The notes below the pieces were generated by a model. That model did not search any database, was not told the DNA's origin, and was given only the letters and a program-made list of their open reading frames with translations. A stretch of 64,000 bases of DNA from contig OZ245751.1 of the NCBI GenBank assembly GCA_965227445.1, forward strand, positions 3,658,001-3,722,000, given 5' to 3'. Position 1 is the stretch's first letter, and each line of letters starts with the position of its first letter. This DNA comes from DT-110 sp030148525. GTDB taxonomy: Bacteria; Bacteroidota; Bacteroidia; Chitinophagales; Saprospiraceae. Positions 1-9,451 of this stretch are shown here, piece after piece. Both the position numbers and the translations under genes were made by a program.

Positions 1-191
1 GTGAGCCGTCTCTCCTCTTCCCAGCCGTCTGACCTCTGGCGGCGTACTTCACTGTGGGAGGAGAGGGAACCGTACCATTGAATACCGGGAGAACTTCGCC
101 GTCAGCCGTTCCTGCCCGCCGGAGTCCGACATACCCGTTGAAGCCCGTACGGGCGTGGGCCGTGGGCCGTGAGCCGTGAGCCGTAGGCCGT
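1..191. other. Intergenic left edge with heptamer array
   Basis: No gene is seen between the window edge and the stop of the first GH32 gene. Positions 151-191 hold an in-register array of seven-base units (GGGCCGT twice, GAGCCGT twice, AGGCCGT once, preceded by a partial unit). It ends directly at the stop codon of the GH32 gene on the minus strand. The opening bases also contain one GAGCCGT word. See the heptamer finding. Confidence 0.6.
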
Positions 192-1742
192 CTAATCCCA
201 TATCCGCTCCAACCGGTGTACCTTCCCTGCCTGCACCTTAGCTGCTCCGTGGAACGCGAAGAAGCTCAATTGAGAAAAAGCCGAGGTCGGGAAGAAGATA
301 TCCGTAACGACGTAGGCACCGTCATTCACAAAGAGCTCCAGCGAGCTTTCGTCAAAATAGATGTGCCAGTCCATGCGGTCGGCCGGCGGATCGATGGGGA
401 TGTAATGCAGGCCCGGGAAGGCCGGCGAAAAGTCCATAATGCCGACGTTACTCCGGTCGATGATAATCAGACTGGAAGCGCGATCGTAGTGCACGCGAAT
501 GTATTCGCCCGCTTCGTTGGCCAGCTCCACCCCGAAGGAACGGCTGTCGGAATTGGCCAGATCAAAGGAGACTTCCACTTCGCTAAGCGTTGCATCTTTC
601 ATGACCTGCTTATGACCGCTCACCGTCTGGGCCGCGATATCCGTGGTGGACGTTCGCAAGGCGTTCAGTTCTTCTACCGGTTTTGACGCAAGTCGCAAGC
701 CCCGATCCGTTTCGCGCAAATGCAAACTGCGGGGAAGAGTCATAGCGCTGCGCCACTCGGTAGTCGGTACCCGCGTGGCGTACTCCCAATTACTCATCCA
801 CCCCATAAACAGGCGCCGGCCATCCGCTTCCGGAATATCCGACCAGGTTACGCCGGCGTAGTTATCCTTGCCGTAGTCCAACCAGTTGATCTGCTCAACG
901 GGGTGATCCGGCGTGAAGGTGCTACCATCAAAATCACCCACCATATAACGCGTGCAGGAGCCTCCGTTGGGGCCGCCACCACCGTGGCTGACGATAATGA
1001 CCCACTTTTGTTGATCGGTGCCTTCCACCTGCAGTGGAAACAGATCGGGACACTCCCACACCCCTAACTGCGGGGTGGATCCCTGCCCCAACTCGCTGGC
1101 AAAAGTCCAATCTTTGAGATTGGGTGAAGTATACAACTGCAATCGATCCTTAGCCGCCAGTATCATGATCCACCGTTGGGTTCCTTCGTGCCAGATCACC
1201 TTGGGGTCCCTGAAATCCCGAATACCCGGGTTGGGCACGACCGGATTACCCTCGTATTTGGTCCAGGTCCGTCCCTTATCCAGGCTATAGGCTATACCCT
1301 GGGTCTGGAATTGCTCACCCGGAGTACGCTCACCGACCATATTGTGGTACGTATATATGGCGATCATAGGCGGCGTATCCCCCTCACCAAATCCACTGGT
1401 ATTATTCCAGTCGATTACTGCGCTTCCGCTAAAAATCAATCCGTGCTCATCGGGAAACAGAGCGATCGGGAGATGCTCCCAGTGCACCAGATCAGTGCTT
1501 ACCGCGTGCCCCCAGTGCATGGGGCCCCACACACTTGCGTAGGGGTAATGCTGGTAAAATAAATGGTACTCCCCGTCGTAATAGACCATGCCGTTGGGAT
1601 CATTCATCCAGGCTTCCTCCGGAGTGAAGTGGAATTGGGGGCGGTGAGGTTCCTCAAAGGATTGCCCCAAACAACGGGGTCCTCCCAGAACAACCAATGT
1701 CACCAATACCCAAACGTGATTTGCGCGTTTCGTAGTTTTCAT
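192..1742 (-). CDS. GH32 fructan hydrolase (levanase/fructanase type)
   Basis: A secreted glycoside hydrolase family 32 enzyme of 516 residues, expected to release fructose from fructan or sucrose. The classical catalytic triad is intact: WMNDPNG at residues 45-51 (nucleophile D48), RDP at 178-180 (transition-state stabiliser), and WEC at 229-231 (acid/base E230). The five-bladed propeller is followed by the usual C-terminal beta-sandwich. An N-terminal signal peptide covers about residues 1-26, with no clear lipobox. Its ATG overlaps the stop of the upstream GH32 gene in a TAATG arrangement, so the two are translationally coupled. It is the last gene of the fructan operon in this window. Exo- or endo-action and levan or inulin preference cannot be told by eye. 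Confidence 0.93.
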   Translation of the reverse strand: MKTTKRANHVWVLVTLVVLGGPRCLGQSFEEPHRPQFHFTPEEAWMNDPNGMVYYDGEYHLFYQHYPYASVWGPMHWGHAVSTDLVHWEHLPIALFPDEHGLIFSGSAVIDWNNTSGFGEGDTPPMIAIYTYHNMVGERTPGEQFQTQGIAYSLDKGRTWTKYEGNPVVPNPGIRDFRDPKVIWHEGTQRWIMILAAKDRLQLYTSPNLKDWTFASELGQGSTPQLGVWECPDLFPLQVEGTDQQKWVIIVSHGGGGPNGGSCTRYMVGDFDGSTFTPDHPVEQINWLDYGKDNYAGVTWSDIPEADGRRLFMGWMSNWEYATRVPTTEWRSAMTLPRSLHLRETDRGLRLASKPVEELNALRTSTTDIAAQTVSGHKQVMKDATLSEVEVSFDLANSDSRSFGVELANEAGEYIRVHYDRASSLIIIDRSNVGIMDFSPAFPGLHYIPIDPPADRMDWHIYFDESSLELFVNDGAYVVTDIFFPTSAFSQLSFFAFHGAAKVQAGKVHRLERIWD

Positions 1743-4246
1743 TACTTCTTGATTATCTTTTTTGTTCCCAGCTTTCCATCTGCCGTGGTGATGGTTAAAA
1801 AATAGGTCCCCGCAGGCCAGTCTGACTGCAAGGGAACCACCGTGTTATGGTCTCCTCGGGCCGAAATACCCGACTGGTAAACCAGTTGACCGTCCATGCG
1901 ATATACACGCAATAAGATCGGCTCCCGTAATTCATCATTCAGCGACAACTGTATGTGTCCGTTGGTAGGATTTGGGAAAACGCCGATCAGGTCATCGTCC
2001 AGTAATTCGTTGGTACTCGTATACAAGCCGTCGGGCAGATCTTCCGCCGGACAGGATACAGCCAGAAAGGTGTCTGATTTATCGCCCAGTTGGTGGCCCC
2101 GAAATGACAATACCTCAACCGGCCCTCCGCTGGTTAGTATGTCTACGCCCCGGCTGCCTTCCGCGGGATACACACGGGCCGAAAAAACCACCAGGTCATC
2201 AATAAATATCTCCAGCACCGAATGGTCTATAAAAGCCCGTACTGATACTTCTCCGCTGGCATTAAACACGTATTCCTGAAAGCGAATATCCTCCACGGTC
2301 GGATAAGGCGAAGAAAATCGGCGATCCAAACCGACCCGGTTGTTTTCCCGATCCAGTATAATACTGGTCCGCTCCGAACCGTCGGCACTCTTTAATACGT
2401 GGACCTGCACCAGGTCGGCACCGGCCACGTTCAGTTCCAGGTCGATCTCTCCCTGATTACTGGAAAAATCAGGCAGATTACCGGAGGAGTTCGGCATAAT
2501 GGTGCGATCCGTAAGGGCTATCGTATCCAGACGCAGCCGGCATAGGTTTGGATGAGGTACCGAGGCCAGGGTTTGCTTATCATTGAGCAGCCGCAATTGG
2601 CGGGGAATACTGAACGTATGGCGCCAGCCCGCTGCAATCTGCAAGCCAACATCCCGGTCATCGGGAATGATGCCGATATACGTCCACTCATCTTTTTCGT
2701 CTTTGCCAAAGGCCGGAGCCAGTAGTTTTTCGGATAGTATTTCCAGCGTGCCGGGCTCTTCTTGATAGGGTTCAAACACCTCTCCGTCGAAGGTGCCGGT
2801 CCAGTAGATCACATCCGCCGGGCGTCCGGGAAACTGTGGTGTTACGACCACCGCGTAGGTGTCATCGTCCAGCGCAAACATGGCTGGCATTTCCCAGAAC
2901 GTCCCGTGATCCTGAAAATTTCTGCTTTGGAACAGGGGCTGTTCCAGTTCCCAATTTTCCAGATCCGTAGAGGAGTACGTAAACAAGATCCCGCCGCCGT
3001 TATTGGCCAATCCGGATCCCACGATCATGTGGTAGGTATCATTTCGCCTGAACAGGTAAGGATCCCGAAAGTCGAGGGAAAAGAAATTGACCGGTGGATT
3101 CGGGATCAATGGATTCTGACGGTTCTTCTCCCATTCAATCAGATTACTATCCAATGGGTAGGCGCTGCCAATGCCCGCCTTGGCTCCGTCTACCCCCGTA
3201 TAGAAGATGACCGGCTCCCCCTCATCATCCAGGATGGTGGTCCCCGACCATACGCCAAAACTATCAAACCCGAAAAAGGGTGCCAGCGCGATAGGTTCCT
3301 CTTTCCAGGTCACCAGGTCAGGACTAGACAGATGTCCCCAATGCATAAAATATAGGTATGGTCCGTTCGGATTCTTTTGAAAAAACAAATGGTATTTACC
3401 GTCATAATAGGTCAGCCCGTAGGGTTCATTGGTCCAGGAAGTATTCGGCATGGGATGGTAGCGGGGTCGCAAATAGTCTCCGGCATGACGAACATCGGGA
3501 TCAATAAAAAGCTCCGTTTCGTATTGCTCAGCTGAGGCATAAGTTTCCCGAATCTCCGTTTCCGAAAGAATCCGGTCGTATACTTTCAACTCGTCGATGG
3601 CTCCGTTCAATGCATTGATCGGGAAGCCCGCGAACCGAAGGTTCAGCGATGTCTTACCCACCCAAAGGTCACTTTGCGTCTTATCAATGGGAACATCGGG
3701 CGTGAAATTGTTGGATAACCAGACCTCGCCATCTACGTAAATGACCGCCTGCCCGTCTTCGCCATCCACCGTTGCCACGATGTGATGCCATTCGTAGGTG
3801 GATAGTTGCCTGTTCGGTGTTAACGTACGCTCGTTGCCATCGAAAAAGAAGGTAAACACCAGTCGGCCGTAGGGATTCACCTGTAGGGAAAAGCCCCCTG
3901 TATCCGAAATATGCTGAATGATCGCAGCCGGCTCTGCCGTAAACGCCTCGGTAGCATACCAGGCTTCAATGGTAAACTGCTGATCGTACTGATCGATATG
4001 GAAATCGCCATCGGTCAGCCAGGTAGCATACCCGTCAAAACGCAGGGCCTGCCCGAAATTGGCATCGATCCGCTCCGGTCGGTCAAAGTTATTAGTCAGT
4101 GGCAAGGTCTGCCCGGATACGGATTCCGTAGTGGTTGTAGCACCAGAGGCTTCATTGAAATCCAAATAAAAAATGGGGCCCTGCCCAAAAAGGGGCGGGG
4201 CAACCAATATATATATGATAAAGAGGGAATTAATCCAAAATCGCAT
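1742..4246 (-). CDS. LamG-GH32 fructan-active protein with T9SS sorting tail
   Basis: An 834-residue multidomain protein. It has a signal peptide (about 1-21), a LamG/concanavalin-like domain (about 25-240), a GH32 five-bladed propeller plus beta-sandwich (about 260-740), and a C-terminal type IX secretion sorting domain. The last begins near a GVFPNPTNG motif and ends in KKIIKK, so the protein is probably exported by T9SS and attached to the surface. The RDP triplet (394-396) and the acid/base glutamate (WEMP, E452) are present. The first catalytic motif reads WTNEPYG (271-277), so Glu274 stands where GH32 enzymes have their Asp nucleophile. The codon is GAA at 3425-3427. Activity may be altered, or the protein may mainly bind. 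It is 18 bp downstream of another LamG-GH32 gene. Confidence 0.88.
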   Translation of the reverse strand: MRFWINSLFIIYILVAPPLFGQGPIFYLDFNEASGATTTTESVSGQTLPLTNNFDRPERIDANFGQALRFDGYATWLTDGDFHIDQYDQQFTIEAWYATEAFTAEPAAIIQHISDTGGFSLQVNPYGRLVFTFFFDGNERTLTPNRQLSTYEWHHIVATVDGEDGQAVIYVDGEVWLSNNFTPDVPIDKTQSDLWVGKTSLNLRFAGFPINALNGAIDELKVYDRILSETEIRETYASAEQYETELFIDPDVRHAGDYLRPRYHPMPNTSWTNEPYGLTYYDGKYHLFFQKNPNGPYLYFMHWGHLSSPDLVTWKEEPIALAPFFGFDSFGVWSGTTILDDEGEPVIFYTGVDGAKAGIGSAYPLDSNLIEWEKNRQNPLIPNPPVNFFSLDFRDPYLFRRNDTYHMIVGSGLANNGGGILFTYSSTDLENWELEQPLFQSRNFQDHGTFWEMPAMFALDDDTYAVVVTPQFPGRPADVIYWTGTFDGEVFEPYQEEPGTLEILSEKLLAPAFGKDEKDEWTYIGIIPDDRDVGLQIAAGWRHTFSIPRQLRLLNDKQTLASVPHPNLCRLRLDTIALTDRTIMPNSSGNLPDFSSNQGEIDLELNVAGADLVQVHVLKSADGSERTSIILDRENNRVGLDRRFSSPYPTVEDIRFQEYVFNASGEVSVRAFIDHSVLEIFIDDLVVFSARVYPAEGSRGVDILTSGGPVEVLSFRGHQLGDKSDTFLAVSCPAEDLPDGLYTSTNELLDDDLIGVFPNPTNGHIQLSLNDELREPILLRVYRMDGQLVYQSGISARGDHNTVVPLQSDWPAGTYFLTITTADGKLGTKKIIKK

Positions 4247-4264
4247 ATTGACGTATTGGTATGA

Positions 4265-6427
4265 TCAAAAATCTACCTTATTCTCGCTCGACCGCAACGG
4301 CCAATACTGTATATCTGAAACCCGTAACCGACCGTCTTCTGAAAATAAAACGACTTGGTCGCTATCCTCGTATTTAGGAAAAATACGGGTGGTAAAAGCA
4401 TGAGCATTATTCAAAAAACCTTCCACCACCGAGCCATCAATGAATAATTGCAGGTGAATAGTATCCAGGTCCATGATCGAAAGATCGCCTTGCTCCACCC
4501 GTACGGGAGCTCCTTCGCGTTGGCTCATCTTCCGCTGGTCGATCGTAAGCTGTTGCTGATCCAGGTCGAACAGTATTTTTGTTGCTTCGTCATTTTCTTC
4601 GTTGTGTCCGATTAGCAATCCAAAGCGGGAGGCGGTTTCGGGAGTGAAGGTCATTTCGATTTCCAGCTGTTGTCCTTGCGCAACGACTACCTGATCCTTA
4701 GCCGCTAATTCTTTTGCCGGAAGGCTATTCTGCTCCAACCGCAATTCCTTCATAACGGGATGCGGTTGTTGCTGAAGCACCCCATCCACCAATTCCCAAC
4801 GTCGGGGCATACTGTACAAATGGGTCCATCCGTGTTCGCGTTGCCACTCGGCAGAAATCAGGTCGGGAATAATCCCCATAACCACCGTTTCCCCATCGGC
4901 ATCGCGGGCTACCGAAGGTGATAGCAGGCGATTGATCACCTCCAGCTTCTTAGGCATGGGATCATCTGGTACAAACTGCTCGTTCACAAAGTCTCCTACC
5001 CAGTAGATGGCCACCGCCGGCTTGCCCTGGTACGGGATCGGATTGGCCAGCAACACGTATTTGTCACCCATCTTCCAGAAGATCGCCATCTCCCAGAACA
5101 CACCGGAACCATCTCTTTCCGGATCACCCACAAAAAGCGGATCCAGGGTTTCCCAATTCTTCAAGTCGGTACTTTTGTACAACAGCAGAGCACCCTTGCG
5201 GACCTCGTTTTCGGTGATTCCGTACCCGACCATCATGTACCAGGTATCCCCTTCCTTCCATAAGTACGGATCCCGGAAGTCTATGCGTTCGTACTTTTCG
5301 GGGGTACCCTGAACCACCGGATTACCTTCGTACTTTTCCCATTCGATCAGGTCATCATCTGCCGGAAAGGCCAGGCACATGCCAAATTCTTCACCGTCAC
5401 TACCCGTATACATAATGGTCGGTTGTCCGTCGGCTTCCACTACGTGGCCCGACCAAATGCCGTTGCGGTCATATCCGTCTTCGGGCGTGATCGCCGGCCG
5501 GTGCTCCGTCCACTGCAGCAGATCAGGACTACTGTAGTGTCCCCAATTGATCTGTCCCAGGTAGACATTGGTACCGTTCTTCTGATTAAAGATGTGGTAC
5601 TTACCGTCGTGGTAGATCAACCCGTGCGTTTCGTTCGTCCAATTGGCAGCTGGCAAGACGTGGTACTCCGGTCGGTAAAAATCATCGGCGAAGCGCGACT
5701 CAGGGATGCTCAGGTCTGCTTCACTGCCTGCCTGACCTTTAACCAGATTCTTTTTGACGAAAGTCGCGGATAAAGCCTCCGGCCAGACCATCACCTCATC
5801 GACAATGCCATTGATGTATTCCGTTGGGAAAATGTGTACCCGCCTTTCGGCAAAATCCTTACCGATCAGGACTTCACGGTATTCCGGTGAATCCAGGTTT
5901 TTGGCGGCAGCCACCGACTCTCCATTCAGGTAGAGTTGCGTAGAATCCGTGCCAACGCTCAGCGCAACGTGAAACCAGGAAAACTTCTCTACCGATGCCC
6001 GCGTAGGCAGGTACGATCGTTTGCCGTCACGCTGCTTGCCCAATACCAGGCGACCAAAGCGGTCGAGGCCAGCCGACCAGGCATCAGTAGCATCCGGTCC
6101 GGAGACCACTGCAAAAAAACCGGCCGTATCGGTGGGGTACGTTTCCAGTGCAATCCAGCCTGCCATGGTAAATGGCGCAGACAAGGGTTCCGACAGGGGT
6201 TGCTGAAAGTAAGCAGTATGGCCGTCGAGTCGCAATCCGGTACCCGCTATACCCGGAACGTACTCGGCCACGGGCTGGTTACCCAGCAGAGGCGTTTTCA
6301 GATCATTCCGGGACTCCACAATGGTGGTATCCTGCCTTTCGGCAAAAGACCAGGCATAGGCAGGCTGTGGCTCATCGGAACAACCCAAACAAATCAGAAA
6401 TAGTAGCAGGAATAGGAAGTAACGCAT
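4265..6427 (-). CDS. LamG-GH32 lipoprotein, Glu at nucleophile position
   Basis: A 720-residue paralogue of the next gene, with the same LamG-like (about 25-235) plus GH32 (about 250-700) layout. The export route differs: the N-terminus carries a lipobox (CLGC, Cys18), indicating a lipoprotein, and there is no T9SS tail. RDP lies at 385-387 and the acid/base Glu at 446 (FWEM). The nucleophile motif is WTNETHG (263-269), so position 266 is Glu, as in the neighbour, and the Pro of NDP is Thr. Two copies of the 14-base GCCTTTCGGCAAAA motif lie in this gene (5842-5855, 6334-6347). It probably acts on a fructan or a modified fructoside, but the Asp-to-Glu change makes the reaction uncertain. Confidence 0.87.
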   Translation of the reverse strand: MRYFLFLLLFLICLGCSDEPQPAYAWSFAERQDTTIVESRNDLKTPLLGNQPVAEYVPGIAGTGLRLDGHTAYFQQPLSEPLSAPFTMAGWIALETYPTDTAGFFAVVSGPDATDAWSAGLDRFGRLVLGKQRDGKRSYLPTRASVEKFSWFHVALSVGTDSTQLYLNGESVAAAKNLDSPEYREVLIGKDFAERRVHIFPTEYINGIVDEVMVWPEALSATFVKKNLVKGQAGSEADLSIPESRFADDFYRPEYHVLPAANWTNETHGLIYHDGKYHIFNQKNGTNVYLGQINWGHYSSPDLLQWTEHRPAITPEDGYDRNGIWSGHVVEADGQPTIMYTGSDGEEFGMCLAFPADDDLIEWEKYEGNPVVQGTPEKYERIDFRDPYLWKEGDTWYMMVGYGITENEVRKGALLLYKSTDLKNWETLDPLFVGDPERDGSGVFWEMAIFWKMGDKYVLLANPIPYQGKPAVAIYWVGDFVNEQFVPDDPMPKKLEVINRLLSPSVARDADGETVVMGIIPDLISAEWQREHGWTHLYSMPRRWELVDGVLQQQPHPVMKELRLEQNSLPAKELAAKDQVVVAQGQQLEIEMTFTPETASRFGLLIGHNEENDEATKILFDLDQQQLTIDQRKMSQREGAPVRVEQGDLSIMDLDTIHLQLFIDGSVVEGFLNNAHAFTTRIFPKYEDSDQVVLFSEDGRLRVSDIQYWPLRSSENKVDF
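5842..5855 (+). repeat. Iterated 14-mer, form A (first of 7 exact copies)
   Basis: GCCTTTCGGCAAAA occurs exactly at 5842-5855, 6334-6347, 17796-17809, 19904-19917 and 22777-22790 (plus) and at 31794-31807 and 32018-32031 (minus). The form is a three-base stem GCC/GGC around TTTC, then AAAA. Six copies are inside genes in several reading frames; one is in the MITE-like element. Confidence 0.9.
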
Positions 6428-6503
6428 TGGTATGAGTTCAAAAGCAAAGAAAAAAGTAGCTCCGAACGACCTTGGTGATCGCCCGGAGCCCGATCATTGT
6501 TGG

Positions 6504-7607
6504 CTATAAACCTCGCAGATAGTCAATGGAGTTTTTATAAATAGTCCGGATATTGTCGCCGTATTCGTTGTCGCGGCCGTCGTTCATATTCCACTCCATA
6601 CCGCCCACACCCAGGGTCATGATGGTACCCTGAAAGCGTCCCTGCGGTTTCCACAGAATAATTCCTCCGGTTCCCTGAGAAGCTACGTTCCAGTCCCAGG
6701 TAGCCAGTACCTCCGCGCGGTATTGGGTTTCAAAGTTGGCGTATTTAGGCTCAGCGATGGGATCCAGGCCCCACATGCTGTTGTGGTCCTCCTTAAATCC
6801 ACCGTCGATCACGGGAATGGATCCATCCGGATTCCGCTCCACACCTTCGGAGATGATGTTGGCCGTAGGGCTATTCGTAAAACCGATCGCCCAAACATCC
6901 ATGTTGACACCGCCCTCACCGGTACCCAGAATGGTGCGCAGGCCGGAGTTGTCACGTCCCAGCTCCTCCACAATTCCCGTTCCGTGCTGTCCGGCGACGA
7001 TCTTGCCTCCGTTGACGTAGAATTTCGACAGCACATTCAGCTTGTCGAGCAGGGCCTGCGGTTGTTCAGTAGTCCCCACGGTATCGTGTACATAGAAGAT
7101 CACATTAACCCCATTCAGGGCTTCATCCGATAATTCGGCATAGGAAATATATTCAAAATCCTCCCCGTAGGTTTCTTCCGCCCAGCGGGCTGCGGCACGC
7201 TCGTCGTCATCGGAAACTTCCCCGATAGAGGAACCATCTCCTAAAAAAACGATTTTCGACGGTAGCAACGTAGCCTGAATCCGGTACACCCGCTGGCTGT
7301 TGCCATTATCGGCAATCACCTCAACCGGACCAGTCAGGTCGAGGGTACCGTCTTCGGGCGTAATGGTAACTCCGTCGGGAGCAGTCGCTTCGAAGGATAC
7401 ATTCGACAAGTCGGTATTTCCCGGAAGGCTGATCCGGATCGATCCCGCCAAATGGTCGATGGTCGCTTCCTTCTCATTGATGGTAACCGATTCCAGTACG
7501 TCAATTACGGATGGACCATCGGTGTAATTGTCTATTTCATCACAGGCCAGGAACCCAAGGCTCAGACATACACCCAAACATATATTTTTGAGGTAACTCA
7601 TAATCAC
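6504..7607 (-). CDS. Surface glycan-binding lipoprotein, DUF4960-like (short)
   Basis: A 367-residue lipoprotein (lipobox FLAC near residue 22). One Ig-like repeat (about 35-110) follows, with the pattern of a strand rich in TINEKEATIDH, then ITPEDGTLDLTGP. The C-terminal domain begins IVFLGDGSSIGEV and resembles the end of the 610-residue upstream neighbour. Domains of this kind accompany SusD in Bacteroidota fructan loci, where they bind the polysaccharide at the surface. I recall this family as DUF4960, but that name needs a profile search. A second ATG two codons in (7601) is an equally good start. It lies between the longer paralogue and the GH32 genes, in the same operon. Confidence 0.7.
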   Translation of the reverse strand: MIMSYLKNICLGVCLSLGFLACDEIDNYTDGPSVIDVLESVTINEKEATIDHLAGSIRISLPGNTDLSNVSFEATAPDGVTITPEDGTLDLTGPVEVIADNGNSQRVYRIQATLLPSKIVFLGDGSSIGEVSDDDERAAARWAEETYGEDFEYISYAELSDEALNGVNVIFYVHDTVGTTEQPQALLDKLNVLSKFYVNGGKIVAGQHGTGIVEELGRDNSGLRTILGTGEGGVNMDVWAIGFTNSPTANIISEGVERNPDGSIPVIDGGFKEDHNSMWGLDPIAEPKYANFETQYRAEVLATWDWNVASQGTGGIILWKPQGRFQGTIMTLGVGGMEWNMNDGRDNEYGDNIRTIYKNSIDYLRGL

Positions 7608-7613
7608 TTTCTT

Positions 7614-9425
7614 CTAAAGGGTTCGCAAATAATCAATAATGTTGGTCGTCAGCAGCTCAATGTTGCCCTGATAATCATTGACCGTATCGTTGGGATCGAA
7701 CTCGTATCCGATCAGGCTATTTTCCAGAGAAATAATATGCCCCTGAAAATCGGTGGGAATATTGAAGTCGTAATTGCCCGGAACGTCGCCATCTGTGGGC
7801 AGTAGTTCCATAGCTCCGATACCAAAGCCATCACCAATCCAACGCAGTGATCCAAACCGAATCGCATTGAAGGTCTCTTCCGACAGAACGATGCCATCTT
7901 CTCCACAGCAGGTGTACCCCTCAATGGTATTATCGAACTGCTGGAACCAAACCAGACGTGCTTCGCGGGTGGCCGAATTCGACAGGTACAATTCTCCGTC
8001 TCCGTGGAAAGTCAGCCCCGCAAAGATCGGGTGCCCCTGCCGGTCTGCACTGGTGGTTGCGTCTTTGACGCCCAGCCCCCAGATATCATCCGCAGGCTTG
8101 TTCATGTCTACACAGCCTTCGGGACCGGCACAGCCAAACTCGGTGTACTGGTAATTACCCGGTGAGGGAGGAACGGAATAGTCCGCCGGAATTCGTCCGA
8201 GTACGTGGACAAATGGCGTGGGATCCCCGGCAATAAACATGTGTCCACCATCCTTTACCCAGGCGGTCAGGGCATCGCTCTGGCTGGTGCCCGGTTGTAA
8301 CTCCGCCGGCAGCATGGTCAGCGGATTGTCTGGTGTAGCTGAATATCCCAGATTAGGTAGCGGGGTCAGATAGTACAACATGACCACGTCGATCTCCTCC
8401 AGCGCCTCCGTGGTAATATCAGCAAAGGGGATGTAGTTGAAATCGTCGGGATAGTTCTCCTGCAGGAACTCCGCTGCCGCTTTGGCATCATCGTCCATGA
8501 TGCTATTGATGTCGGCCCCGTCACCGATAAATGCAATCTGTGAACTACCGAGTTCCACGGTGACCTCGTAGGTGCTGGTTAAGCCTTCGGTATTCGTCAC
8601 GGTGTAGGAAACCGGCCCGCCGGAAAAGTCCTGAGCAGAACCACTTTCCGGTGATACGGTCTGCCCTTCGGGCAACTCAATGGTAGGCGTAATCGCCGTC
8701 AAGTCATAGCCGGCGGGTAAAAGCAGCAGGATCTCTTTCTCCGCCTGATTAATGATACCGGGGATATCGTCCACAGAGAAACCCGAGATCAGGGGAGCTG
8801 CCACCTGATCCACCGACACAAAGTAGGACTTACCGGTAAAACCGTCGTTGGATACGATAGTGTACTTGACCGGATTGGTAAAATTCTGTGCCACACCCGA
8901 TTCGGGCGTAGCGGTCGTTCCTTCCGGAATGGAGAACTGAGGTACCAGGCGGGTAATATCGGCCTGACTACCCACGGTTACGTCGATCGTTCCGTTTTCA
9001 TGATCAATGGTTCCCTGGTTCTCACCGATGGAGAACATCATGATAGTCGGTTCACCGAATGCACCAACGGAGGCCGTGTAGGGACGGTCCACTCCGTTGT
9101 TGGATACCGTGAAGATTACCGGGCCGTTGGTGAAGTCCACCGTGGATCCTGAACTAGGGTCAACGGAAGCACCATCCGGCAGATTCATTTCCACTACTAC
9201 TGCTGACAGATCCGATCCCGCCGGTAAGGTAACCGTAATAACGGCATTGGTATGATCAATCTCGGCGGTTTGGCCATCGGCCATAAAACTCCGGATAATG
9301 GAATAGGTATAATCCGGAACGACGTCCTGAAATTTGGGATCCATATCACAGCCGGCCAACAGCAGGAAAGTTCCTGACACCAGATAGATACAGATGTTTT
9401 TCGTTTTATTTAAAAGCTTTTTCAT
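7614..9425 (-). CDS. Surface glycan-binding lipoprotein with tandem Ig-like repeats
   Basis: A lipoprotein of about 603 residues (lipobox LAGC), starting at the ATG at 9425 in preference to an ATG seven codons earlier, because the basic n-region begins there. Three consecutive Ig-like repeats share the pattern of ID-strand, TLPxGxDL, and then SG...DF...GPV.YTV. They lie at roughly residues 30-105, 110-190 and 200-290, and resemble DUF5018. A C-terminal domain of about 300 residues begins IAFIGDGADINSI and is shared with the downstream 367-residue protein. The position right after SusD is that of SusE/SusF-like glycan-binding proteins. The likely role is fructan binding at the outer membrane. 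Carrying three repeats against one in its paralogue suggests a different reach from the cell surface. Confidence 0.75.
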   Translation of the reverse strand: MKKLLNKTKNICIYLVSGTFLLLAGCDMDPKFQDVVPDYTYSIIRSFMADGQTAEIDHTNAVITVTLPAGSDLSAVVVEMNLPDGASVDPSSGSTVDFTNGPVIFTVSNNGVDRPYTASVGAFGEPTIMMFSIGENQGTIDHENGTIDVTVGSQADITRLVPQFSIPEGTTATPESGVAQNFTNPVKYTIVSNDGFTGKSYFVSVDQVAAPLISGFSVDDIPGIINQAEKEILLLLPAGYDLTAITPTIELPEGQTVSPESGSAQDFSGGPVSYTVTNTEGLTSTYEVTVELGSSQIAFIGDGADINSIMDDDAKAAAEFLQENYPDDFNYIPFADITTEALEEIDVVMLYYLTPLPNLGYSATPDNPLTMLPAELQPGTSQSDALTAWVKDGGHMFIAGDPTPFVHVLGRIPADYSVPPSPGNYQYTEFGCAGPEGCVDMNKPADDIWGLGVKDATTSADRQGHPIFAGLTFHGDGELYLSNSATREARLVWFQQFDNTIEGYTCCGEDGIVLSEETFNAIRFGSLRWIGDGFGIGAMELLPTDGDVPGNYDFNIPTDFQGHIISLENSLIGYEFDPNDTVNDYQGNIELLTTNIIDYLRTL

Positions 9426-9451
9426 GGTATGAGGATTTGAGCACATTTCGG

